Of a DNA stretch of 33,609 nt, positions 17,301 through 24,729 are shown one piece after another. The position numbers were made by a program, and so were the translations under genes. The stretch's first letter is position 1. Every line of letters starts with the position of its first letter. The DNA is from Kiritimatiellia bacterium (GTDB taxonomy: Bacteria; Verrucomicrobiota; Kiritimatiellia; JAFGHX01): assembly GCA_016929905.1 (NCBI GenBank), contig JAFGHX010000034.1, positions 1-33,609 on the forward strand, given 5' to 3'. Under the pieces are notes generated by a model. It made no database searches. It was given only the letters and a program-made list of their open reading frames with translations, and was not told the origin of the DNA.

Positions 17301-20300
17301 GGCCGGGTACCACCCGTCCTTGTACTCGAACGACAGGATCTTCTCGCCCGCCTTGTCGCGCAGTTCCAGGTGCTCGCCGCCGTTGTCCAGGTTGCCGGCG
17401 TAGGTGCCCCCCACCCGCGGGCCCGTTCCATACAGCGCGCGGAAGCTCGCCAGGTTGCGCACCAGCACGAGGTACTCGCCGGCCGCCAGGCTGGTGCCGC
17501 CGGGGAACGTGAACGCGATCCCGTCGGTGAACGCCACGCCGGAGATGTCCAGCGAACTCGAACGCGTATTCTTCAACTCGATGAACTCGTACTCCTCGTT
17601 CCTGTCCGGGTTGTAGTGGATCTCGCTGATGCGCAGGTACTGCTGGGCCGCGCTCGGGTTGCCGGCGTAGGTCTTGCTCTTCACCAGCCGGCCGCCGGCG
17701 TCGTACAGCTCCACCGTCTCACCCCAGGCGGAAAGCTGGCCGTCATAGTCGCCCTGCACAAACCGGCCCTCGCCGCCCTTCGGGCTGGTCGCGCGCGCGC
17801 GGAACGCACGCACGTCCGGCGAAACGTAAAGCGAGCCGCCGGCCGGAATGACGGTCCCCGGCTGGAACGTGTGCTCGACCGCGTTCGCCAGCCGCCAGCC
17901 CGAGAGGTCCACCGCGTAGCCGTTCGGGTTCGTCAGCTGGATGTACTCTTCGTCCTGATCCTGCGAGGCCGGGTTGCATTCGATCGTGCCGATATTGAGT
18001 GCCGGGCTCGCCGGCTCCGCGGCCGGGACCAGGCTGTGGTTGTAGAGATACTTGCGCCGGTGCGGCAGGTAGATCTCGACCTTGTCCTCGCTGAAGCGAT
18101 AACCGGTGAACAGCCAATTCTTCTGTCCCCATTTCGCGATGTCCAGATCGCCGTCGGCCCAGATGAACGGATGCCAGTAGCTGAGCCGGTCTTCGTAGTA
18201 AGGCGGCTGCAGCATCCGGTCCATCAGGTTGCGCAGCCGGCGGAAGTACATCTCGCGGGTGGACGCGGTATTCAGCAGCCGGTCATAGAGGCGGTTGTAG
18301 GCGCTCGAGTAGGGCGTCGTATTGCATGAATAGCCGTACGACCCGTAGAGGGGATGTTCACAGGTCTCGGGGCAATAGATGCTGTTGGTGATAAAGCAGT
18401 CGTTCAGATCCCAGGGGAACAGGCTCCACTCGCGGTTCCCGTCGCTGTCGCGGTAGAGGTAGTAGTTCTGCGGGCAGCGGTCGCCGTGCGTGAGCACGAC
18501 CGCGACCGCCAGGTAATTGATGAGCTGCGGAATGTTGATGTTGTCGTAGAGGTAGTTGTCCAGCGCCGTGCCCGAGAGTTTCAGGCCGTCGATCAGCGCC
18601 TGCAGGTCCGAGAAGTCTTCATCCTCCCTCGTGACCTTCTCGAAGGTGTTGAGGTCCGTCAGGAAGTTCCAGGACGGCCGGTACATCGCTCCGTCGGGGT
18701 CGAGCCCGTGCCGCTCCAGAAAGCGTTTGTCGACCTCCTCCAGATGGGAGCGCAGCCCGAAAAAGGCCCCGTTCATCTGGATGCGGACCGGGTAGCACAG
18801 GGAGCACGGCGTGCCGGCGTCGCGGAAGCTCTCGTACGCCATGACCTCGTGCGGGACATCCGTGTTCAGGTTGATCTCGCGTGCCGGCGGATCGCCGGCG
18901 GCAAACTGCACGTAGTGGCCCTTCGGGAACACGATCTTCATCTTCTTGCGCGGGCGAGACGTGTTGCCCAGCGTGGTGCGCCCGCGCGCGCGGATCCGCA
19001 TGTTGTCCACAAAGACGCCGTTCCAGAAGAAGCAGCCGGCCTGCCAGTCCTTGTTGTAGACCTTCGCTCCGTCGACCCAGCTCCAGTACCAGTCCGGGTT
19101 CTGCACGAAGACGTGGTAGACCGGCAGCGGGCTCGAAACGCCCGGGTCGTTCACCACGGTGCCGAGATAGTCGATCGTGTCGTCGTCGACCGGGAACCGC
19201 GACGCGTGGCCCGCGCCGTCGGTCGCGCGGATGTAGTAGCGCACCATCTGGCCCTTGCCCGAGGCGCTGGCCGGAATCGCGCCGCCGTAGATTCCGTCCC
19301 CGGCCGCGCCGTCGCCGTGCGCGCCGTCATCGTACAGGGCCCGGTTCGACTCGCTGCCGAGCATGACGCGGTAATACAGCTTCACGGAAGCGATCCCGTC
19401 GCCCGTGTCCACCAGCCGCGCGGTGACGGTGATGTCGTCGGCGTCTTCCGGCACCCGCGGCGTGTGGGCGACATCCTTGATGATCGGGCCGAGGTCCGCC
19501 GTACCGGCCCCGTTCGCCGCGCCGGGCGTCGGCGTGTTGAAGTAGCGATACATCCACGTTGCCGCCGCACCGCCCGTCGCCTCCAGTTCGGGCACCATCA
19601 GGAAATCCGAACTCCCGACGCCCGCATTCAGCCCGTGCACCGCCAGCACGTTGTCGCCCACCCGCAACAGCCGCTTCTGATCCGTGATGTCGAACGCCAC
19701 AAAGACGACCGCCTCGGCATCGTCGTGACCCGCGCTCGCTTCCGAATTCCACACCGGCGCCGCCGGCGCATTCGCGCGCGCGACCTCCGCCCCGTTCAGA
19801 TAGGCGACGAACCCGTCGTCATACTTCATCTTCAGCGCCAGCGTGTCGAACGCCGAGGGGTCCGCCACCGTGAAATGAATCCGCACGTAGACCGTGCCGC
19901 TCAAGTTGTACATCGCCGAGCCGACATCCGCGCCGATCAGACTCTCGTACCCCGTCTCGCGCTCGTAGCCCACGCCCGTTGTGCCCGCCGTCCAGCCCGT
20001 CTCGCTGAAGCCGTCCGGCTGCATCCATGCCGCGTCCACCGAGCCGTCGGCCGGCACGTGCCAGCTGCACGCCGCGCCCGCGGGCAGCAACGTCGTCACC
20101 GCCGCCTCCGTCCCGATCCCGTACGAGATGTCCGGCGCCTGCGGCGGGAAGGCCGGCGCAAACTTCGACACATACACCCCCTCCAGGTCGACCAGCGACA
20201 GATGTTCGCCCTCGCTCGTGAGCTTGAAATTCGTGTGCAGCTGCGACCCGGCCACCGCGCGGTTCTTCTCCGAGGCGAACACGACCAGATACTTGTTCGC

Positions 20301-20546
20301 AGCCAGCGTCACGTTCGGAAACGTCCAACGATCGCTGCTGTCGCGAAGCTGCCAGCCGCCCAGGTTCACGTTGGTCGACCCGGCGTTCCACAGCTCGATC
20401 CAGTCCGAGTAGTCCCCGTCCCCGTCTTTCAGCCCGGAATCGTTGGCGGCAAGGAATTCGTTGATCACCACAGTCGCGGCGGGAACAGACTCTGCAGTCA
20501 GCAGAACGGCCAGGAGTATCGTCGCAACCCATCTTCCCTTCGTCAT
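14325..20546 (-). CDS. Giant secreted protein: LTD, CotH kinase-like, Fn3 and Ca-binding modules
   Basis: A 2073-residue protein. A signal peptide (MTKGRWVATILLAVLLTAES, cleavage near 23) precedes a lamin-tail domain (~24-135), a galactose-binding-like sandwich (~140-330), an Ig-like stretch, and a CotH-type atypical kinase domain (~476-820, with MKIVFPKGHYVQF, RSHLEEVDKRFL and the metal-site-like FPWDLND at ~710-716). Four more LTDs start near 848, 969, 1123 and 1285 (each VINE/ISEI...FIEL.N). Then come an Fn3 domain (~1460-1555), a BACON/ASH-like domain (~1560-1665), a second Fn3 (~1666-1755), a second galactose-binding-like sandwich (~1760-1930) and a thrombospondin type-3-like Ca site (DADQDALPDAWE, DPDGDGLSNLEEW). 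ATG 20546 is preceded by AAGGAG. No PEP-CTERM or other anchor is seen. It lies 150 bp downstream of the ECF/FecR pair on the same strand, so may be their target. Confidence 0.9.
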   Translation of the reverse strand: MTKGRWVATILLAVLLTAESVPAATVVINEFLAANDSGLKDGDGDYSDWIELWNAGSTNVNLGGWQLRDSSDRWTFPNVTLAANKYLVVFASEKNRAVAGSQLHTNFKLTSEGEHLSLVDLEGVYVSKFAPAFPPQAPDISYGIGTEAAVTTLLPAGAACSWHVPADGSVDAAWMQPDGFSETGWTAGTTGVGYERETGYESLIGADVGSAMYNLSGTVYVRIHFTVADPSAFDTLALKMKYDDGFVAYLNGAEVARANAPAAPVWNSEASAGHDDAEAVVFVAFDITDQKRLLRVGDNVLAVHGLNAGVGSSDFLMVPELEATGGAAATWMYRYFNTPTPGAANGAGTADLGPIIKDVAHTPRVPEDADDITVTARLVDTGDGIASVKLYYRVMLGSESNRALYDDGAHGDGAAGDGIYGGAIPASASGKGQMVRYYIRATDGAGHASRFPVDDDTIDYLGTVVNDPGVSSPLPVYHVFVQNPDWYWSWVDGAKVYNKDWQAGCFFWNGVFVDNMRIRARGRTTLGNTSRPRKKMKIVFPKGHYVQFAAGDPPAREINLNTDVPHEVMAYESFRDAGTPCSLCYPVRIQMNGAFFGLRSHLEEVDKRFLERHGLDPDGAMYRPSWNFLTDLNTFEKVTREDEDFSDLQALIDGLKLSGTALDNYLYDNINIPQLINYLAVAVVLTHGDRCPQNYYLYRDSDGNREWSLFPWDLNDCFITNSIYCPETCEHPLYGSYGYSCNTTPYSSAYNRLYDRLLNTASTREMYFRRLRNLMDRMLQPPYYEDRLSYWHPFIWADGDLDIAKWGQKNWLFTGYRFSEDKVEIYLPHRRKYLYNHSLVPAAEPASPALNIGTIECNPASQDQDEEYIQLTNPNGYAVDLSGWRLANAVEHTFQPGTVIPAGGSLYVSPDVRAFRARATSPKGGEGRFVQGDYDGQLSAWGETVELYDAGGRLVKSKTYAGNPSAAQQYLRISEIHYNPDRNEEYEFIELKNTRSSSLDISGVAFTDGIAFTFPGGTSLAAGEYLVLVRNLASFRALYGTGPRVGGTYAGNLDNGGEHLELRDKAGEKILSFEYKDGWYPATDAVGQSLVMTELAPHDREHWDNAANWRASYAYGGSPGADDVDAGIVINEVLTHSDAPLEDAIELYNTSGASVDIGGWYLSDDAGNLKKYRIPSGTVVGAHGYKVFYEYQFNQTPGSASCFALSSHGDDLWLCQADASGNLKGYRAYVDFGPAENGVSFGGYVCGDGRVDFTAMSARTFGVDNPGSLTQFRTGTGKANSAPKLGPVVINELMYHPEDGGHEFIELCNSAAATVPLYDTAYPANTWRLTGAVDYIFPGGVTLGAGEYVLVVPLAPAEFRTLYGIPAGTRIFGPYIGALDNAGESLSLRKPDPPDPEWGVAYVRVDRVAYDNKAPWPEGADGAGPSLERRSAGAYGNEPASWQASAAAGGSPGRANGSGQAAAPLAPANFAAVAVSSTRIDLSWTHDGQNVENFKIRWGLSEAAVNDNPVEVPASARRYSHSGLEPGTTYYYTIKAENDAAGDSPYLSPIAQTTRAEAQPQLTVSTTDIQVSCAEGRDAADATFQVWNAGTGTLAYKIVEGTSKFDIAPATGTSTGSTDKKTHTVGFYTAGLAAGVYDRDFTVEDNGSGAPNGPLTVNVRITITAQPPAAPANLLAMPVSASRIDLSWTDASDTEDGFKIDRRESGTSEWVRIATPGAGATRYSDTGLQAATHFYYMVKAWNGTGNSPYSDVAAATTLSNAAEPVELVGRGAVWRYRKGTAEPPAGWRRPDFDDAAWAAGPAPLGYGAAGLATTLDDMCGSYTTVYLRRMFACDAPALVRELRLSAEYDDGFVIWLNGEELARVNVDGAPGTFVPHDALALGPVQATWSNAWSGAAMPALRVGQNVLAVHMLNRSAGSSDLLLDLELVAEPGMLDAGEDADQDALPDAWEQAFSADLSDSADPDGDGLSNLEEWIAGGDPTETDSCLSVDLGIRAGRIVVSFPTIPAAGPGYEGRTRHYALEVCPDLGGLQSGGWLPVAGYADIVGDGDTVAYTNAAPGGMSSYRARVWLTTP

Positions 20547-20696
20547 GACACATCTCCTTGACTTAAACCCGCTCCGCTCCACTAAGCGAACAGAGCATGA
20601 ACCGTGCCAATCCTTCTGGAAGCTAAGGGCGGGCGGAGCCCGAGTGTTTCACTTTTTTTCCGGCGAGAATCGGCAGCCGTGAGACGCCCGGTCGTA

Positions 20697-22385
20697 TCAC
20701 GGCCGTTGGGCGCGGGCGGCCAAGCGGAGTGCGATGCCGTGTTTGCGGCTCAGGATCCGCTCGACTCCGGCGCGCTCGGGCTCGCCCAGAGCGCGGGTGT
20801 AGAAGAGCAGTTCGGCAAGATCCATGCGGTTGAAGCTCTGCTCACCGGCCCGAACCCGGCGGCAGCCAAGCCGGTAGCGCGTGGACTCAATGGGGTTGGT
20901 GTCTGCGTATCGATCGGTGACGGGCGAGCCGCCGTTCACGCGCAATTCAGCCAGTCCTTGCCGCAGGGTGACGGTGAGGATCACGAGTCCGCGCGGGACG
21001 TCGGCATAGATTGCGAGGTTGGCCGGGCTGGTGTGATCGCGCTCGCTGTCGCGGCAAAGATGGAGGTCGCCGAATTCGCCTTCCTTTTCGGCCAACGAGA
21101 GGGCGTCGGGATTCGCGTAGTCGGTGTAACTCTCCCAACCGGCGCCGCCGGGGCCGGTGAGTCCGAATACGCCGCCCGGGTGTTCGATGGTGACGGGCGC
21201 GAACACAAGCACGAGCGTGCAATCGTGGAATCCGCGCGGCGCACTGCCGATCAGGAAGTCGTCCACACCGTCGAAACTCACCACGGGCCTGTCCCCGAAG
21301 CCCCGGGCGCGGTATCTCGGGCGGCGCTCCCCGGCCCCCTGTGCGGCGTCGTGGCCGTTCCCGCTCGTGTCGGGCCAGATCGCGACGGGCGCTCCGTCGC
21401 GCAGCATGCCGAGCGCAGCGGGATCGAGCCGGATCGCGAGCCCGGCGAGCGGGACGGCACCGAGCGCCGGCCCGGTCGGTCCGCCGGGCAACGGTCTGAC
21501 GGAGATCGCGCGCTCATCCACGCGCGCGGCGTACCCGGCAGCCAGCAGCCGCGACTCGCCGGTCCGCCCGTTCGAGACCTCAAGCCGGCCGCTCGTCAAC
21601 TCAATCTCCGTCGCAGGCGCCGAGACGTCCAGCTTGAAGCGTGTTCCGAGCGCGGCGATTCGCGCGTGTGGCGACGTCAGCGTTGTGGGGCGGCGGGCGT
21701 CGGTGCGGAGCACATCCACGCTGAGCGTACCGGCGGCGGCAAACGCGCGCGTCGCCGCATCGGTTGGCGGGGGATCGGCAGGGCCCGTTGTTCCGACTCG
21801 TACGCGCGTATCGGGGCCGAGTTCCAGCCGCATGACGCCGGGGAACTGCAGGACGGCCAGGCTGTCCGGCCCCACCGTGCGCACCCATTCGCCCGGGGCG
21901 AACCGCTCGCCGCTGCCCGGCGCGGTCTCCAGCGCCGATCCGCTCTGTTTCAGGACACGGCCCGCGGCCGACTCCAGCACGGCGACTTCGGCGTGAGCCG
22001 GGCCCGGCAGCCAGGCGCGCCACCGTTCGCGCTGCACGACGGCCACGGCTATCAGGATCCCCGCGGCCAGAGCGGTTACCCACCGGCCCCAGCGTCGGAC
22101 TGCACGGTGCGGCGCGGGCAGCAGCGGCCCGCGCCGCGACAGGCGAAGCGGCCGGTCCGTTCGCGGTCCGGCGGGTGACGGCGCGTGCTGCGCCGGCCCG
22201 ACGGCGACCAGCCCGGCGGCGCCGAGCAGCATGCGGAGCATGGCCTCGTCCGCCGTCGCCTCCACGAAACGACGCGCCGCCACCGGCTCGGCGCACAGAG
22301 CACGGTCCAGTTCCGCCTGGTCCGGCGCGGATATCGTGCCGTCCAGATACGCGTCGATTCGAGCTTCCAGATCCGCCGTGTTCAT
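20697..22385 (-). CDS. FecR-type anti-sigma factor with LamG sensor domain
   Basis: A 562-residue protein. Residues 1-60 form the cytoplasmic anti-sigma helix bundle (NTADLEARIDAYLDGTISAP...EPVAARRF). A basic stretch and a membrane helix (WGRWVTALAAGILIAVAVVQ, ~100-118) follow, then a periplasmic FecR domain (~133-290, with SPHARIAALGTRFKLDV and ELTSGRLEVSN) and a LamG/concanavalin-like domain (~308-555, with PDTSGNGHDA, VSFDGVDDFL and the terminal FYTRALGEPERAGVERIL). The start is ATG 22385, which overlaps the stop of the ECF sigma gene in ATGA, the hallmark of translational coupling. By family analogy it holds the sigma factor inactive until the outer LamG domain binds a ligand, possibly polysaccharide. 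The architecture is typical of Planctomycetes and Verrucomicrobia. Confidence 0.9.
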   Translation of the reverse strand: MNTADLEARIDAYLDGTISAPDQAELDRALCAEPVAARRFVEATADEAMLRMLLGAAGLVAVGPAQHAPSPAGPRTDRPLRLSRRGPLLPAPHRAVRRWGRWVTALAAGILIAVAVVQRERWRAWLPGPAHAEVAVLESAAGRVLKQSGSALETAPGSGERFAPGEWVRTVGPDSLAVLQFPGVMRLELGPDTRVRVGTTGPADPPPTDAATRAFAAAGTLSVDVLRTDARRPTTLTSPHARIAALGTRFKLDVSAPATEIELTSGRLEVSNGRTGESRLLAAGYAARVDERAISVRPLPGGPTGPALGAVPLAGLAIRLDPAALGMLRDGAPVAIWPDTSGNGHDAAQGAGERRPRYRARGFGDRPVVSFDGVDDFLIGSAPRGFHDCTLVLVFAPVTIEHPGGVFGLTGPGGAGWESYTDYANPDALSLAEKEGEFGDLHLCRDSERDHTSPANLAIYADVPRGLVILTVTLRQGLAELRVNGGSPVTDRYADTNPIESTRYRLGCRRVRAGEQSFNRMDLAELLFYTRALGEPERAGVERILSRKHGIALRLAARAQRP

Positions 22386-22888
22386 GCTCTCGCCAGTTGG
22401 CTCTCGATACAATCCCGCAGCTTCTTGCGCAATCGTGACAAGACGATCCGCACCGCCGTCGCGCTGCGTCCGATGCACTGCGCCACACCCCCCGCCGTGA
22501 GGCCCCGGCCATAGTACAGCCCGAGCACCTCGCGGCCCTTCCCCTTGACGCGCTCCAGGCAGGCGCGAAGGGCCGCGCGGCGCGCATGCCACCAGTCCGT
22601 ATCCAGCGTTCCGTGCGCGGACTCGAGCGCACGCTCGGCTTCCGCCGAGAGCGGAACACTCCGTTGCCGGGCCCGGAAGTACTCCTTCATCCGGTTCCTC
22701 GCGATCGACCGGGCCCAGGCTCCGAAGTCCGTGCCGGTCCGGAACACGCCCTGCTCACGGACCATCACGCGCGCCGTTTCCTGAAAGACGTCTTCCGCCC
22801 CGTGCGGGTCGCGGACCCTGCCCAAGACAAACGCGTAGAGCATGGTCCGGTGCTCCTCGAAGAGCGCCTCGAACTCACCCGCGCGCAC
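22382..22888 (-). CDS. ECF sigma-70 family RNA polymerase sigma factor
   Basis: A 168-residue sigma factor. Region 2 occupies ~7-75 (FEEHRTMLYAFVLGRVRDPH, AEDVFQETARVMV, then FGAWARSIARNRMKEYFRAR, the core and -10 contacts). Region 4 lies at ~115-165 (LERVKGKGREVLGLYYGRGL, then VAQCIGRSATAVRIVLSRLRKKL). There is no region 1 or 3, as usual for ECF factors. The start is taken as GTG 22888, preceded by GGGGGG; no better ATG is near. The stop overlaps the FecR start, forming a sigma/anti-sigma operon. The 254-bp upstream gap contains an A/T-rich inverted repeat (TTTTT-GCCG-AAAAA, 22938-22951); no clear ECF-type promoter could be picked. It probably directs transcription of its own operon and perhaps the LTD/CotH gene downstream. 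Confidence 0.92.
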   Translation of the reverse strand: MRAGEFEALFEEHRTMLYAFVLGRVRDPHGAEDVFQETARVMVREQGVFRTGTDFGAWARSIARNRMKEYFRARQRSVPLSAEAERALESAHGTLDTDWWHARRAALRACLERVKGKGREVLGLYYGRGLTAGGVAQCIGRSATAVRIVLSRLRKKLRDCIESQLARA

Positions 22889-23070
22889 GTGCCCCCCTAC
22901 TCTACCAAGGACTCTGCCTCAGCGTGTGTTTCACGTCTTTTTGCCGAAAAACAGCCCGCCCCCCTTCGGCGCATGTGTACTCTAGCGCCACACAAGAGCC
23001 GGGGCAAAGCCCTTTCCAACGGTGTATCGAGGCCTGTTACCGGCGGGCCGGCGCACCCAGGCCTCGCCTT

Positions 23071-23137
23071 GGGGGAAGCGGCGAGCCCGCGCGTCCCGAG
23101 ACGCAGTGCGCTCGGGGCTTCGGCGCGCCAGGGACGC
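23071..23137. terminator. Hairpin region downstream of adenosine deaminase
   Basis: The 15-mer GGGGGAAGCGGCGAG (23071-23085) repeats 6163-6177 exactly. GCGTCCC (23091-23097) pairs with GGGACGC (23131-23137) around a 33-nt loop. It lies just beyond the stop of the minus-strand deaminase gene. No T tract, so termination is only a guess. Confidence 0.35.
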
Positions 23138-23142
23138 CCCGT

Positions 23143-24360
23143 CTACTCATTCGCGGGCCAGAGCCGGTCGAAGTAGTCCATGCAGGTACGCACGTAGGCG
23201 CGCTTCTTGGCGTAGTCGCCCGGGAAGAAGCTGCGCTTGAACCCGTAGACCAGGATGTTCTTCAGCTCATGCCGGGACAGCCCGAAGGTCGTGACCGCCT
23301 TGTAGACTTCGTCGGTCACCGTCGTGTTGGAGACCGTCCGGCTGTCCGTGCAAAGGCTGACCGAGAGCCGCTTCTTCATCATCTCGCCGAACGGATGCCT
23401 GGCCAGCTCGCGGTACGCCGGCTGCGTCTGCTGATTGGACGTGAGGCAAACTTCCAGCGTGATGCGGCGCGCGGCGATGTATTGGGTCAGCTCCTCCACG
23501 TATCGTTCGCGGTCGGCAATGGCCGGGTTCTGGATGGCGGCCGGGTTGAAAAGCGACGTCGCGTGGCCGACGCGGTCGGCATGCAGTTCGGTGATCGCCT
23601 CGAAGATGCTTTCGGGCCCGTAGTCCTCGCCGGCGTGTACGGTCTTGTGCAGGAAGCCGCGGTGCGCATGCTCGTAGGCGCCGCGGTGATGATGCGGCGG
23701 ATACCCCTTCTCAGGCCCGGCCAGATCGAGCCCGCTGACGGGCAGGCCTTCCTCCCGGCGCGCGTGAATGGCCGCCTGCGCCAGCTCCAGCGAGGCCTGC
23801 GCGTAGGCCTGGGCCGGATGCCCGTAACGCAGCAGCCCGAGAAAGGTCCGATAGTAGGAGGAAAAGCGCTCGTCGAAATAGCGCATGGCGCAGGCAATGA
23901 TGGCGTAGTCGAACGGTGGTTCCGCGCCCGATACGACCTCCGGCCTGACGTTGAACGCCTGTTTCGCGCGCGCCAACCCGTTCGAAACGGCCCGCAGCGT
24001 GTCGACAATGTCGAAGTCCTTGTGCGTATGCAACTGCGGCGCGAAGCGGACTTCGATGTAGCGGACGCCCTCCGCCTGGTTGTCCACTCCGAGCTCGTAG
24101 GCGATCCGCTCGATCGACTCGGCCTGCTGCATCACCTTCGTGGTATAGCCGAACCCGCGCAGATACTGCTCCAGGTTCTCATAATGCTCCTTGAACACCG
24201 TCTCGCGCAAACCCTCCTCCGTCTCCGACGGCAGTGCAACCCCGGCTTCGCGCGCCAGTTCGATGAGCGTGGCGATCCGAATCGAACCGTCCAGATGCAG
24301 ATGCAGGTCGGTCTTGGGCAGTTGCCGGAGGAATTCGCGGGTTATCCGTTGCGTGGCCAT
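23143..24360 (-). CDS. add: Adenosine deaminase
   Basis: A 405-residue member of the metal-dependent amidohydrolase superfamily, converting adenosine or deoxyadenosine to inosine in purine salvage. Zinc ligands His20 and His22 lie in KTDLHLHLDGS; the HAGE motif gives His242 and catalytic Glu245; HADRVGHATSL and LEVCLTSNQQT match the later strands. The last metal Asp is in LCTDSRTVSNTTVTDE, where the more familiar DDP or DNR second residue is Ser. It is longer than the ~340 residues of many bacterial Add proteins, partly from a His-rich loop (GYPPHHHRGAYEHAHRG, before HAGE). The start is ATG 24360, next to the conserved TQRITREFLRQLPKTDLH; no Shine-Dalgarno is seen. Cytoplasmic, apparently monocistronic. 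An adenosine-like deaminase with a different nucleoside substrate cannot be excluded. Confidence 0.88.
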   Translation of the reverse strand: MATQRITREFLRQLPKTDLHLHLDGSIRIATLIELAREAGVALPSETEEGLRETVFKEHYENLEQYLRGFGYTTKVMQQAESIERIAYELGVDNQAEGVRYIEVRFAPQLHTHKDFDIVDTLRAVSNGLARAKQAFNVRPEVVSGAEPPFDYAIIACAMRYFDERFSSYYRTFLGLLRYGHPAQAYAQASLELAQAAIHARREEGLPVSGLDLAGPEKGYPPHHHRGAYEHAHRGFLHKTVHAGEDYGPESIFEAITELHADRVGHATSLFNPAAIQNPAIADRERYVEELTQYIAARRITLEVCLTSNQQTQPAYRELARHPFGEMMKKRLSVSLCTDSRTVSNTTVTDEVYKAVTTFGLSRHELKNILVYGFKRSFFPGDYAKKRAYVRTCMDYFDRLWPANE

Positions 24361-24570
24361 GCTGCAGTATACGCGCGGGCACGGCCGGAGACAAGACCGC
24401 TGCCCGGCCGCCGCCGTCTGCTTCATTCACGCGACACGTCGAAACTCAACGCCGCCCGGACGTGCGACAGACCGGGATGGCTCCGTCCTTCACAATCCCG
24501 AGTGAGGCCCCGGCAGCCGCGCCGCGTCTCGCCCTGCCCCGGCCATTCACGCGCATACACCCCACTTGAA

Positions 24571-24651
24571 GGAAACGATTCCGCATTCTACACGTTTTCC
24601 TCTTGAAAATCTGTTCACATGTTGGGACACTTACTTTGCGCAATCGTTTCC
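24571..24651. promoter_or_regulatory. Pair of LacI-family operator-like sites
   Basis: GGAAACGATTCCGC (24571-24584) and GCGCAATCGTTTCC (24638-24651) are inverted copies matching at 13 of 14 positions. Each is centred on CG with flanking AA/TT, as in LacI/GalR operators; the centres are 69 bp apart. A third related half-site, CACGTTTTCC (24591-24600), lies between them. The distal site begins at the predicted transcription start. This is the expected arrangement for autoregulation by the LacI-type protein encoded downstream, perhaps through looping. Confidence 0.6.
24603..24631 (+). promoter_or_regulatory. Predicted promoter of the LacI-GHL6 operon
   Basis: TTGAAA (24603-24608) is followed after 17 bp by GACACT (24626-24631), a weak -10. 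The element lies between the two operator-like sites, and transcription would begin close to 24638, at the edge of the second operator. Confidence 0.4.
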
Positions 24652-24729
24652 TCAAAAATTTGGATTGTGTGGCTCGTGGCGCCTCGGACGGACCGTGCCG
24701 GGCACGCTGGTGGGCAGGGAGTTTGGCCA

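Larger units (their letters stand above)
24361..24729. other. Divergent intergenic region between add and the LacI gene
   Basis: About 370 bp. The left part (24361-24560) shows nothing clear. The right part is A/T-richer than its surroundings and carries LacI-type operators, a promoter, a CGTGCC-G-GGCACG palindrome (24694-24706) and the ribosome-binding site AGGGAG (24716-24721). Confidence 0.6.

Noticed and set aside
18354..20561. Long plus-strand open frame (735 codons) opposite the LTD/CotH gene
   Set aside because: Arg/Val/His-rich translation without domains, lying wholly antisense to a gene with clear domains; an effect of high GC and codon bias.
20600..20696. GGGC-GCCC hairpin followed by a T run (plus strand) as a rho-independent terminator
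   Set aside because: Genes on both sides are on the minus strand, so the T run would be on the wrong strand for them.
24619..24729. Extended N-terminus of the LacI regulator
   Set aside because: LacI proteins start at the HTH, the extension has no homology signature, and it overlaps the operator region; AGGGAG precedes ATG 24730.
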